Source: Xestospongia bergquistia
Taxonomy: Eukaryota > Porifera > Demospongiae > Haplosclerida > Petrosiidae
Assembly (NCBI GenBank): GCA_963965975.1
Contig: OZ014423.1
Location: forward strand, 1,984,001 to 2,048,000
Length of the DNA: 64,000 nt
Direction of reading: 5' to 3'
Shown piece after piece: positions 13,490 to 24,173 of the stretch (position 1 is its first letter; every line of letters begins with the position of its first letter). The position numbers and the translations under genes were made by a program. The notes beneath the pieces were generated by a model. It saw only the letters and a program-made list of their open reading frames with translations. It was not told where the DNA came from and did no database searches.

Positions 13490-14628
13490 TACATATACAT
13501 ATTGAGTGATTTTATATAGGTTATTTGAGCAATATAGTTTATTGTAGATCATATATAGATCAAAGGCGGTGTGCACATGCTAGCATTATATATATATCAC
13601 ATTATTTTAATTTTGATGCATGCATGTTGTATGACAACTCTGGCCTCAGGAGTCTGATATATTATAGGTACATCTATGTATGATGTGCTTTGAGACATCG
13701 TATTGCTAATTAATTAAGAGAGACCATGCATACTGATGTTCTATTGCAACATTCCTGGTATTTCAAATCTCATGATGTACATATGATAGCTCAAGGTGGA
13801 CATGCATGCATTTGATGTGATATTATATCTACTGTTGTACATATTTAGCATGATTGCACTTATTAACTTGTACCATCCTCTCTGCTCTTTTTGTTCTATT
13901 TTCAACAATGATCTGATCTCCCTAGAGGGTCACAAACTTGGATTATTGATTTGCTCCACATATTGTGGCTATACTCCTGTTATACAGTAACCTATCACCT
14001 CTCTCCAGAATGCTAACTCTCTTCAATATATGACAGATATAATATCTGAATATGCTTTTAAATTGAGATATATGATTCAACAACTCTAAATCTCATATTG
14101 TGATCTTTTGGATGTCTTGCTCTCTTAGACTCTGCTAAGTGCTAAGCATCTACTTGTTTGAGATTTTATTTGTTGTTATGTGGAACATTAATGTATTCTA
14201 GCTACATCTGTTAGCCAGCCTTTTGTTAATGCCTAATTTATTTACATAATATTTGTTATAATCAATGTATGTAGGTGACAGCTCCTTCAACTGATCCACA
14301 CTGAATTCATCTACCTGATCCACACCGATTCCTCTAGCAGATCATGTTCTTGGTTTGTTACTGAAGTATATATACTGTTTGTTACCAACTTTTTCTTAAT
14401 AGATAATTTTGATATTATAGATAAAATCAATAAAATCATGGGTCCATAACTGATAAGAGTGATCTTATGACTGTTTTAGATGGTGTTAAAGATGATATTC
14501 AAAAATTGCGTGAGTTGTTTGGGAAGCAACTTCTCAGAGATGCAAAAAGGCAGCTGTAATTTCCTGAGCTTGCGTTTTTGATTGATAAGATAACTGGAGA
14601 AGATGCTGATGGGTTACATTTACACTTG
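13360..14628. other. Gene-free stretch after gene B
   Basis: No convincing exon on either strand. It contains an AT/AC microsatellite at 13457-13500 and AT-rich sequence. A short open stretch on the plus strand near 14470-14560 (reading LDGVKDDIQKLRELFGKQ) looks like a relic of a coding exon, but no splice sites or partner exons were found. Confidence 0.5.
13457..13500. repeat. (AT)n(AC)n microsatellite
   Basis: An alternating AT run passes directly into an AC run and then into ACAT repeats. Confidence 0.85.
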
Positions 14629-14744
14629 GGGCTCTGTCATCAATGCATTAAATAAGCCAACTACCATTAAAATTGGAAGTAATACAGCTGATTACTTCTA
14701 ATTTTAATGGTAGTTGGTTTATCTAATGCATTGATGACAGAACC
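14629..14744. repeat. 116-bp imperfect palindrome (hairpin, possible short foldback element)
   Basis: The left arm 14629-14683 and right arm 14691-14744 are near-perfect inverted copies, separated by the 7-nt loop ACAGCTG. Arm landmarks are CATCAATGCATTA on the left and its inverse on the right. It could be a foldback or MITE-like insertion, or a transcribed hairpin. No terminal duplication was identified. Confidence 0.7.
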
Positions 14745-15179
14745 TCTGATTTCTGTACATTCTACAAACATAACAGTTAAATATAGACATCAGAAACATA
14801 TGCATTAATGACACTGATTTATAACTATTGATCATCTTATTTATGTCAATATTAAGCAGTATCTTTGTTACATTGATGTAATTTTATATTTATACTGTTT
14901 CAGCTAATATATATAATGCATACATGTTTAAACAATTATTTGTTAGGGAGGATATTTAACAAACAATCTGGTTTTGGAGTATGGAGAATGTGAGACCATC
15001 ACTAGGCAGTAACTCCACCCATTGTAATGAGATGTTGATATACTGCACTACAATGGCAGGGCTCCATATGTGTATGCTTAATAAACCTGCATTCAGACAG
15101 ACAATATGCATTAAGTACAATCAGATTAAAATGTGTTGTTTTATATTGTTGCTACTATCATGGCGCGATTTTGATGATC

Positions 15180-15226
15180 AACTGAGCATGCTCAGTTCTA
15201 CTCAGATCAACTGGGCATGCTCAGTT
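15180..15226. promoter_or_regulatory. Paired 18-bp palindromes around GCATGC
   Basis: AACTGAGCATGCTCAGTT (15180-15197) is a perfect 18-bp palindrome. A second copy with one change (AACTGGG...) lies at 15209-15226, 29 bp later, about three helical turns. Nearby are GGCGC-rich words (15161-15256), unusual in this AT-rich region. It may be a protein-binding site or an old promoter, but no gene follows it on the plus strand before 22.9 kb. Confidence 0.45.
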
Positions 15227-15990
15227 TGACTAGGCGCTCTAGTGGCGCCAATTTCGTACTAGAAAATGTAAACTTAGCCACCATATCTTCATTTTAACGA
15301 GCTGTCTGTCGGGACGCTGTTGAGCTGTTTAGCAAGACAAGAAGAAGGAACTAGAGTCTATGCAGCCAGTCATTCTGATATTGTTCTTTACAGGAAAGAT
15401 TGAAACAAAGGTGTTCCTGGCTACAACAAAGTGGAAGACAGTAACAAATACGGTCAGAGTAGCAGTACTCCATATATAGCTTGTCTCACTTACCTTTTGT
15501 AGTCAGTGAGCTTTTAGTCGGTTTAGAGTCTTTTTTCATTCAGCCTTTAGTGTTAGTTAATGCATTAGTAGTCTTGAACTAATCCTGTCATTTTTAAAAC
15601 AATACTGGGATAGCTCTTTTGTATATACTACAGATTGTAGTAACCAGTATGTTTAGTACAATACTGTAAGTCTGAATAGAATCAGTGAAGTGTGTTTTTA
15701 GTACATGCCTATTCTCCTCCTTGAGTCTAATTTTGTTTCAGAATCAGCTTATATTATTGAGACATCTCTTCCACAGTTGTTGTGTAGTACATTACAACAT
15801 GTAGATCTATATATATAACCTGTTATCCTCTTGGTGTAGTAAATTCTGTTCAAAGTATATCTTACCATTTATAACTTGCTGTTTGAAAAGTATAAATATA
15901 GTTTCTTGCAACCATTTAAAAGCCTTCAAACATGTGTCCTTTAATTTCGTGTGTGTCAATGTATGTTTCCTGTCTATATACATCTTAACT
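15227..15990. other. Gene-free stretch before the 68-bp minisatellite
   Basis: No open frame of useful length and no ankyrin, RRM or Death-domain similarity. The first 150 bases are less AT-rich than their surroundings. A non-coding transcript starting near the palindromes cannot be excluded. Confidence 0.4.
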
Positions 15991-16938
15991 CTTGTGTATT
16001 AATGTAATCCTCCAGTTTTTACAGAGTGTTCTAATGTAGTCTATACTTGTCTTACCTCTTGTGTATTAATGTAATCCTCCAGTTTTTTACAGAGTGTTCT
16101 AATGTAGTCTATACTTGTCTTACTTCTTGTGTATTAATGTAATCCTCCAGTTTTTTACAGAGTGTTCTAATGTAGTCTATACTTGTCTTACTTCTTGTGT
16201 ATTAATGTAATCCTCCAGTTTTTACAGAGTGTTCTAATGTAGTCTATACTTGTCTTACCTCTTGTGTATTAATGTAATCCTCCAGTTTTTACAGAGTGTT
16301 CTAATGTAGTCTATACTTGTCTTACTTCTTGTGTATTAATGTAATCCTCCAGTTTTTTACAGAGTGTTCTAATGTAGTCTATACTTGTCTTACTTCTTGT
16401 GTATTAATGTAATCCTCCAGTTTTTACAGAGTGTTCTAATGTAGTCTATACTTGTCTTACTTCTTGTGTATTAATGTAATCCTCCAGTTTTTTACAGAGT
16501 GTTCTAATGTAGTCTATACTTGTCTTACTTCTTGTGTATTAATGTAATCCTCCAGTTTTTTACAGAGTGTTCTAATGTAGTCTATACTTGTCTTACTTCT
16601 TGTGTATTAATGTAATCCTCCAGTTTTTTACAGAGTGTTCTAATGCAGTCTATACTTGTCTTACTTCTTGTGTATTAATGTAATCCTCCAGTTTTTACAG
16701 AGTGTTCTAATGTAGTCTATACTTGTCTTACTTCTTGTGTATTAATGTAATCCTCCAGTTTTTTACAGAGTGTTCTAATGTAGTCTATACTTGTCTTACT
16801 TCTTGTGTATTAATGTAATCCTCCAGTTTTTTACAGAGTGTTCTAATGCAGTCTATACTTGTCTTACCTCTTGTGTATTAATGTAATCCTCCAGTTTTTT
16901 ACAGAGTGTTCTAACGTAGTCTATACTTGTCTTACCCA
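15991..16938. repeat. 68-bp minisatellite, about 14 copies
   Basis: Tandem units of 67-68 bp starting CTTGTGTATTAATGTAATCC and ending GTCTATACTTGTCTTACTT. The one-base length difference is five versus six T in an internal run. Copies are almost identical, with rare changes (for example AATGCAGTC for AATGTAGTC), so the array expanded recently or is being homogenised. No conserved reading frame, because 68 is not a multiple of three. Confidence 0.95.
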
Positions 16939-17050
16939 GTGACTCCTAATGTAACCCACATTTTGTTCAGTACCAAATCATGTAAGTAACCTTGTGTCCT
17001 TTCATATTACTGTTGTTAAGTTTTCTAATGTTATATTAATTTTGTTAAGT

Positions 17051-17660
17051 ACCAACGTTACCCTATACTGTGTCATAATATAACATCCCAACACTACCAT
17101 ATTCTGTGTCCTAATGTTACTCTTTTCTCTGTCCTAATGTAACATCCTAATATGGTCCCTATTTAGCATCCTAATGTAATGTCCCAATATTATCCTATAC
17201 TGTGTCCTAATGTAATGTCCCAATATTATCCTATACTGTGTCCTAATGTAATGTCCCAATGTTACCCTATACTGTGTCCTAATGTAATGTCCCAATATTA
17301 CCCTATACTGTGTCCTAATGTAATGTCCCAATATTATCCTATACTGTGTCTTAATGTAATGTCCCAATGTTACCCTATACTGTGTCATAATGTAATGTCC
17401 CAATGTTACCCTATACTGTGTCCTAATGTAATGTCCCAATATTACCCTATACTGTGTCCTAATGTAATGTCCCAATATTATCCTATACTGTGTCTTAATT
17501 TAACATCCCAATATTATCCTATACTGTGTCCTAATGTAACATCCCAATATTACCCTATACTGTGTCCTAATGTAATGTCCCAATATTACCCTATACTGTG
17601 TCCTAATGTAATGTCCCAATATTATCCTATACTGTGTCTTAATGTAACATCCCAACATTA
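17051..17660. repeat. 36-bp minisatellite, block 1 (plus orientation)
   Basis: About 17 units of 36 bp built on CCTAATGTAATGTCCCAATA followed by TTACCCTATACTGTGT. Because 36 is a multiple of three, both strands stay open (repeats of MSQYYPILCPNV on plus, GHYIRTQYRVIL on minus). Both-strand openness follows from the period and is not evidence of a gene. Confidence 0.95.
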
Positions 17661-17666
17661 ACCTAC

Positions 17667-17712
17667 AACATAGATAATAGAATAATAAATTATTACTCTA
17701 TTATCTATGTCT
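17667..17712. repeat. Short inverted repeat at the edge of minisatellite block 1
   Basis: ACATAGATAATAGAATAATAA is followed directly by its near-perfect inverse, ending CTATTATCTATGT. The potential hairpin has arms of about 20 bp and sits where the 36-bp block ends. Confidence 0.7.
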
Positions 17713-19579
17713 ACAGTATACTATGTCCTAATCTTGCACTCCTTTAAACTATTCATTATAAATACATTGTGTGCTGTTGTCAGTGTTGGAGTTATTTTGT
17801 GTCAAAAGTAATTTTAGATTATGATATATGTTAGGTTTTTTAATCATTCATTGAGTATTTATGTTTCTCATTTCCTCTTGGATTTATTTTGTATTCAGTT
17901 TCTAGCTGCCATCAGAAGTTTTATTTACACTATATAGTTATTGATTAATTTCTATTACAATAATTTTCTACATTAAATTTTAAATTATAGTTCTTATCAT
18001 ACTAAACTGATCATGAGTTGTGTATAATACTCTAATGCATTCTAACAAATGTTGTCCAACACTATATTACATTTTGTAGTTAAATAGTTATCCTCTTAAG
18101 ATGATCTGATCACATTCTCTGATAACAGTTACCTTGTAAGTTTGATATGTTGTACATACAATAAAAATCACTCTCTTCTCTTTTTAATTATTAGATTAAA
18201 ATATTACTGGTAATCTATTAACTATATACATACAATCAACACTTATAGTTGTGAGTTGTATATAAACTTTGAGTATAGTAAATAGTGTTATTACATATAG
18301 AAGAATGATTTAGATATAAGGAACCACTCACCACTAGTAAGTTAATAGATCTTAGTATGCAATAAATTTATAATCTTTTAGACATGTATATTGGAGATGT
18401 TGTATCTATTGATAGTGAGTAGGGACTGCTATATAGAATGTTTGAATAATGTGTTTTCTTTTCTATAGTGGAATACTTGCTGCTCTATATCTTCTCTCTG
18501 TGTTCTTTCGGTCTTACTGACATATCCTTGTATGTTATAACTAACACTTAATGATAGTGGTTATTGTTAATAATTTACTTGAGATATGATATATAATAAT
18601 AATGATGTTCTCTGATAATTGTTGTGTAATGATTAATGTTCATTATTAACTATCTCTATAGTGATGTTGGTATTCTATTTCTACAACAAAAATGATGATC
18701 CAATGATTGACACATTTTATTTAATAGATTGTAAGTTCAAGTGGTATAGATATAATTATTATTAATTTGTTCTCTTTTTAATTATGTAGGTATTATATAT
18801 TACTGAAGATCTGATAAAATGTTTATACTACACAGATGTCAGCACAAACAAAGCTGTACTACCAACAAAAGGACAGTTACTAATTTGGTCAGAGTAATTG
18901 TAATAATAATAATGTATATATACATACATTAATGATAAAGCCTTTCACTTAGCTATTATAGAGCTTTTAATTTTAGTTGAGTTAGTTCATATGTGGATAC
19001 TGTACATGCATAGAATATGGAATAGGCCTTGAACTAAACTCATATGATTATGATTTAGCATTTTGATAATAACATATAGTAGGCCTATTGCATGTACTGT
19101 ATAGTCTAGTTAACATACCCTTACTGGTCACTGAGTGGGCAAGAGTTAACTGTTGAATATGTACTGCTCTATAACCTAATGGTATCCTATATATATAGCA
19201 TGTACAAAAGTGCCTAGCCAATGTTTTGTTTCTAAGTTAAATAGAATAGAGCCAATCAGCTGCTTATAGTACAAGTATATTCTCCCTCTCTAGGAGATTT
19301 GGAGTTAAGTTTTGTAACAGTACATCCCATCTTGTAATCACCTACTTTTAGTAGTGTAGTTATACATTAATAGAAGAATTATTATACAAATGCATGTACT
19401 TCTGATGTAAATTATATCCCTATAGTCTTCTGTATGTATGTAACCATATGTCATATATCCTTTTGTTGCCTATGTATTATCTATGACCTATAGTATGTTC
19501 TGAGTCAACATGTATATTATTTGTGTGTTCTTGATAATGTAACTTGGCAGTTTATAATTTAAACCCTTCTAATTTTGTT
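17713..19579. other. Gene-free stretch between minisatellite blocks 1 and 2
   Basis: AT-rich with no supported exon. The part at about 17940-18150 is similar to 22590-22740 (shared words GATCTGATCACATTCTCTG and TTGTAAGTTTGATATGTTG), showing an old segmental duplication around the minisatellite region. Confidence 0.5.
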
Positions 19580-20501
19580 AAGTTACATTAGGACACAGAA
19601 AAGGATAAGAATTAGAAGAATAGGGCAACATTGGTAAGTTGCATTAGGTTGCAGTATTAGGTAACATTGGGACATTACATTAGGACACAGAATAGGATAA
19701 ATTGGGAAGTTACATTAGGACACAGAAGAGGGTAACATTGGGACATTAGCCCTCATAGAAGAGTAACATTGGGAAGTTACATTAGGACACAATCAGGATA
19801 ATATTGGGGTGTTAACTTTAGGAAACAGATTAGGATAACATTGAGATGTTGTGTTAGGACCCCAGAATAGGATAACATTGGAACATTAAATTAAGACACA
19901 GAATAGGATAACATTGGAACATTACATTAAGACACAGAATAGGGTAACATTGGGACATTACATTAGGACACAGAATAGAATAAGATTGGTAAGTTACATT
20001 AGAACATAGAATAGGATAACATTGGAACGTTGCATTAGAATGCAGAATAGGATAACATTGGAACATTACATTAAGACACAGAATAGGATAACATTGGTAT
20101 GCTATATTATGACACAGAAAAGGGTAACTTTGGGACAATACATTAGGAAATAGTATAAAGTAACATAGGTATGTTATATTAGGGCACAGAATAGGGTAAG
20201 ATTTTGATGTACACTAGGACGCAGAATAGAGCAACATTTGATAATTACACTAGGACACAGTATGATGTAACATTGGGACATTAGCACTCATAATAAGGTA
20301 ACATTGGTTTGTTACATTAGGACATAGAATGGTGTAACATTGGGACATTACATTAGGAAACAGAATAGGTTAACATTGGGATGTTTCATTAAGACAGGGT
20401 TAGTGAGATGTTATATTAGGAAACAGATTAGTGTAATATTGGCATGTTAAAGTAACATTAGGACATAGGAAACAGTTAGGGTAACTTTGGGACATTACAT
20501 T
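19580..20501. repeat. 36-bp minisatellite, block 2 (inverted)
   Basis: About 25 diverged units of AGGACACAGAATAGGATAAC followed by ATTGGGACATTACATT. This is the reverse complement of the unit in blocks 1 and 3. Copies are more diverged than in block 1. Confidence 0.9.
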
Positions 20502-21250
20502 GTCTAATGTAAACCTTCTTCTCATTGTATCATAACATAACTAACCTCCTGTATGTTCACTTCAACTCCTATATACTGTCTCTTAACATCACCCTTTTCT
20601 TGACTGTTCGGTTGCAAAATCCACATATCCACTCTCCATGTATTTGTGTAGCCTCTTTCTACTAATTTATAATGGAATCCTCCTGTCTAAATAACAACAA
20701 CATGTTACATCTACTGTCTAGTATACCTTCCTCTATCCTCCTGTTCACTGTGGTCACTGTGTTTCTCCAATGCAACCATCCTGTTCAATCTCCCAGAATA
20801 TAACTCATTGTAGCCCTCTTGTTCTAATTTGAAATATATATTACCATATGCTATCCATTGTTCATATCATATTAGCTGTTGTTGTCCATGTCATAATAAA
20901 GCCCTCCTTTCTATTCTGTCCTTATGTAACCCTATTTCTCTTGATACAACATTATATTAGCTGTGTTATTATGCTACCTAATGTTTAGATGTGATTCACT
21001 GTGTGTGCTAATGTACTTCTCCTATCCATTATCCCTGATATAACATTGTATTTTAATGTATTATCACTATCCCATAAATAATGTAACCTTCTTTTTCATG
21101 TCCACTCAATCCTGATGGAATCCTCATCCATTATTTATCTGTGCACCTGTTGACTTGCTCATATGGGCACTGGACAGCCCTCCCTCCACATAAATAAGCT
21201 TTGGGTTTACTGTATGTCTTTATGTAACCCTCCTCTTTATGGTGTTCCTG
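20502..21250. other. Gene-free stretch, diverged repeat-like sequence
   Basis: T/C-rich sequence with scattered words resembling the minisatellite (TAATGTAACC, CCTCC). No supported gene. Confidence 0.4.
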
Positions 21251-22155
21251 TACTGTGTCATAATCTAACATTGTATTCTCATCCTATTCTGTGTCCTAAT
21301 ATAACATACCAATTCTACCCTATTCTGTTTCCTAATAAAATGTCCAATGTTATCATATTCTGAGTCCTGATATAACTAATCAATATTACTCTGTACTATG
21401 TCATGATGTAATATCCCAATGTTAATTCTGTGTTGTAATATAACATCCTAGTGTGACTTTTTCAATGTAACATCACATTCTTATCTTATATCTTATTATG
21501 TGTCATAATATAACATACCAACTTTACATTATTCTGTTTCATAATGTTATGTTCCAATGTCACTCTATTCTATGTCCTAATGTAACATCTCATATACTAT
21601 GCCCTAATGTAACAAGTCAATTGTTACCCTAATCTGTGTTCCAATGTAATGTTCCAATGTTATCATTTTCTGTGTGCTAATGTAACTTACCAATGTTACC
21701 CTATTATGAGTGCTAATGTCCTAATGTTACCCTCTTTTGTGTCCTAATATAATATCCAAATTTTGCCCTATTCTGTGTCCTAGTGCAATGTCCCTATCTT
21801 AGTGTTTTCTGTGTCCTAATCCAACTACCCTATTCTGCATCCTAATGTAACTTGCCAATGTTGCCCTGTTTTGTGTCCTAGTGTAATGTCCTAATCTTAC
21901 CCTATTGTGTCCTAATGTATCATATCAATCTTACCCTATTCTCTGCATACTGTAAGTCTCCATTGTTACCCTATTATGAGTGCTAATGTTCCAATGTTAC
22001 CCTCTTCTGTGTCCTAATGTAATGTCCCAATGTTCCTCTATTCTTTGTCCTAATGTAATGTCCCAATGTTCCTCTATTCTTTGTCCTAATGTAACTTACC
22101 AATGTTGCGATAATCTGTGTCTTAATGCAACGTCTCAATGTTACCTTATACTGTG
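21251..22155. repeat. 36-bp minisatellite, block 3 (plus orientation)
   Basis: About 25 diverged units in the same orientation as block 1, most regular at 21990-22110 (AATGTAATGTCCCAATGTTC...). Blocks 2 and 3 face each other head to head and could form a large cruciform or double-stranded RNA. Confidence 0.9.
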
Positions 22156-22740
22156 GTTGGTTTTTGTAACCAACTTGTCCTGACTGTAAACTTCCTATCC
22201 ACTGTTTATTAATATAACATTGTTTTAACATAACTCTCCTGTTCACTTTTTCCTTCTAATACAATGCATTGCTTTCTTATCCTCTTTTTTATATGTAATC
22301 CTTCTTTCTAGTTTCTACTCTTCATTGTGACTCTTCTACTCATTGTTTCATAACATACCTAACCTCTTCTTAATATAACACCATCATAGCATAACTCTTG
22401 TGTTCAGCTTTCTTAATGACTATTATATATGTAACCCTCTTTCTACATGTAGCCCTTCTTCTCATGACCTGTTGACTACATCTACTTTAACCCCTTGATG
22501 GATGAAACATTAACTTTTGTGATTGTTGTTGTGTGCCTCAATTCACTGTTGTTAAGTATTCTAAGTATGATTGTTGTTAATTGCTTACTTACTAAATATA
22601 TTGAATATTTTCTATTACTATAACTTTCTACATTAAAATTATAATTCTGATTGTACTAATTTGATTGTGAGTTGTGTATCACACTCTAATACAATGATCT
22701 GATCACATTCTCTGATAACATTATCTTGTAAGTTTGATAT
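22156..22740. other. Gene-free stretch before the ankyrin relic
   Basis: Degraded minisatellite-like sequence, then from about 22590 a segment shared with 17940-18150. No coding evidence. Confidence 0.4.
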
Positions 22741-22960
22741 GTTGCAATATTGTGGTAGTGGTCTGGTACAGGATGGTTGGATAGCTTTGAATCAGACTGC
22801 TTGGAATGGTCAGAACAATTATTATCACAGGGCTCTGATCCAAACATCATGGACAAAGTACTATATGTCATCATTTGATATCATTAACTTGTATCATATA
22901 ATTTCAGGAGGGTTGGTGTGCCTTGAGACATGCTAAGAGAGGTCACAACCATTGCCATTG
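22741..22960 (+). pseudogene. Broken copy of two gene A ankyrin exons
   Basis: The segment is clearly homologous to 1-240: GATGGTTGGATAGC, then GGAGGGTTGGTGTGCCTTGAGACATGC after a matching intron. About 13 bases around GTCAGAACA...TTATTATCACAG are missing relative to gene A and break the frame, and the second exon is cut short. It lies directly upstream of Death-domain gene D, in the same relative place as gene A has to gene B. It therefore marks a duplicated ankyrin-tail plus Death-gene unit. Confidence 0.8.
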
Positions 22961-23036
22961 TAAAATAATAATATTGAGTTAAGTTTTGTTTGAAGGGGCT
23001 GGGACGAGACTAGAAGGGGTGTGTTTTAACACAGAT

Positions 23037-24173
23037 ATGGCTGAGGAGTATCTTGAGCAATTGTTGGATGAAGTACCTCAACTCCATGAAGTATGCAACG
23101 ATGTTAGAACTGCTCATTGGTACGAGTTAGGTATACAATTACAACTGAATACTGTGGACTTAGATAATATAAATGATTCTGCTGTGACTGACAAACTATC
23201 ACGTATGTATGACGTGTGGCTCAATAAGAAAAGTAACGCTGCTACAAGAAGATCATTGTTAACGGCTTTACAAACTGATCATGTTGGTCAGAAGAGGATT
23301 GCAGATGAGTATAAAGAGAAGTTGATAACTAAGGTTAGTGTATTCGGTAGCCTATAGCCTTGTAAAGGAGGACAGCCATGTTGCACACCATCACATTTTG
23401 AGAATAGCCATAGTGGTTATTTGTATGTCAGAAAGTCATACTTTGTTGCATATAGTTAATGCTTAGGTTTAGGGGGTGGGGATCAGTATCATAATACACA
23501 ACAAAGTATAGGACTTCCTGTCAGACAATGATATCACTGTTATTTTGAAAAGCACTACTAAAGTGTAGAACACTTGCTGTAGTTTTTTAATGATTTTAGT
23601 TTGTTTATAATTACCATGCTGCCACTGAATGATGTTTCTTTGTCAATTGTTGTATACATAGTGAGAGACACTTCATTATCATTGCCATGCAGCTAGCTAA
23701 CTTACACATACAAAGCAAGTATCTCATCCATGTCAAATAGGTGTGTGGACATAAAGAGCTTAGTAGAATGAGGTAAGTAAAAGTGCCATAACTTGAGAAT
23801 GAACCTTTTTTAAAATTCCAATGTTGAAAATGTAAAAAACTTGCATATTGTACACACAAAATTTTGTTAGTAGTGATAAAGTCTGCATATTGCTTGTGCT
23901 TTTGGAACAGACAGACAAACTGACCAAGTACTATATAGGATATAGTATTAATTACCTATTACATGGAGAATGTTTATTACCAGCTCTCTATTAACTGCCT
24001 TATTTCAGTATTATATTTATTGTATGTGTTATCATTTCAGGCAGCAGAGATAAGGAAAACAGCTACAAGTGAGTCTAGAGACTTAAGTATACCAGTGAAA
24101 GAAGTCAAAGACTGTAGTGGAACAAGAAGACAACTACTGACAGATCAACCATTAGAAAATACTCCAAATCCTG
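23037..24173 (+). CDS. Gene D Death-domain exons 1-2
   Basis: Exon 1 (23037-23333) encodes a Death domain almost identical to B and C, including long shared nucleotide runs, but unlike that of gene E. Exon 2 (24041-24173) starts AAEIRKTATSESRDLSIP. Here the AAGTGAGTCT stretch that can be a donor in B and C is read through as coding (T-S-E-S), and the exon ends later at GTAAGA in phase 1. Confidence 0.8.

Noticed and set aside
13796..15229. Short plus-strand frames of 60-80 codons after gene B
   Set aside because: No conserved motif, biased amino acid make-up, and surrounded by non-coding sequence.
17134..17661. Open frames on both strands in the 36-bp minisatellite
   Set aside because: Openness on both strands follows from a repeat length divisible by three with no stop in the unit; no start, splice or codon signal.
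19854..20138. Minus-strand frame MSQSYPFLCHN... in the inverted minisatellite block
   Set aside because: Same repeat effect as in block 1.
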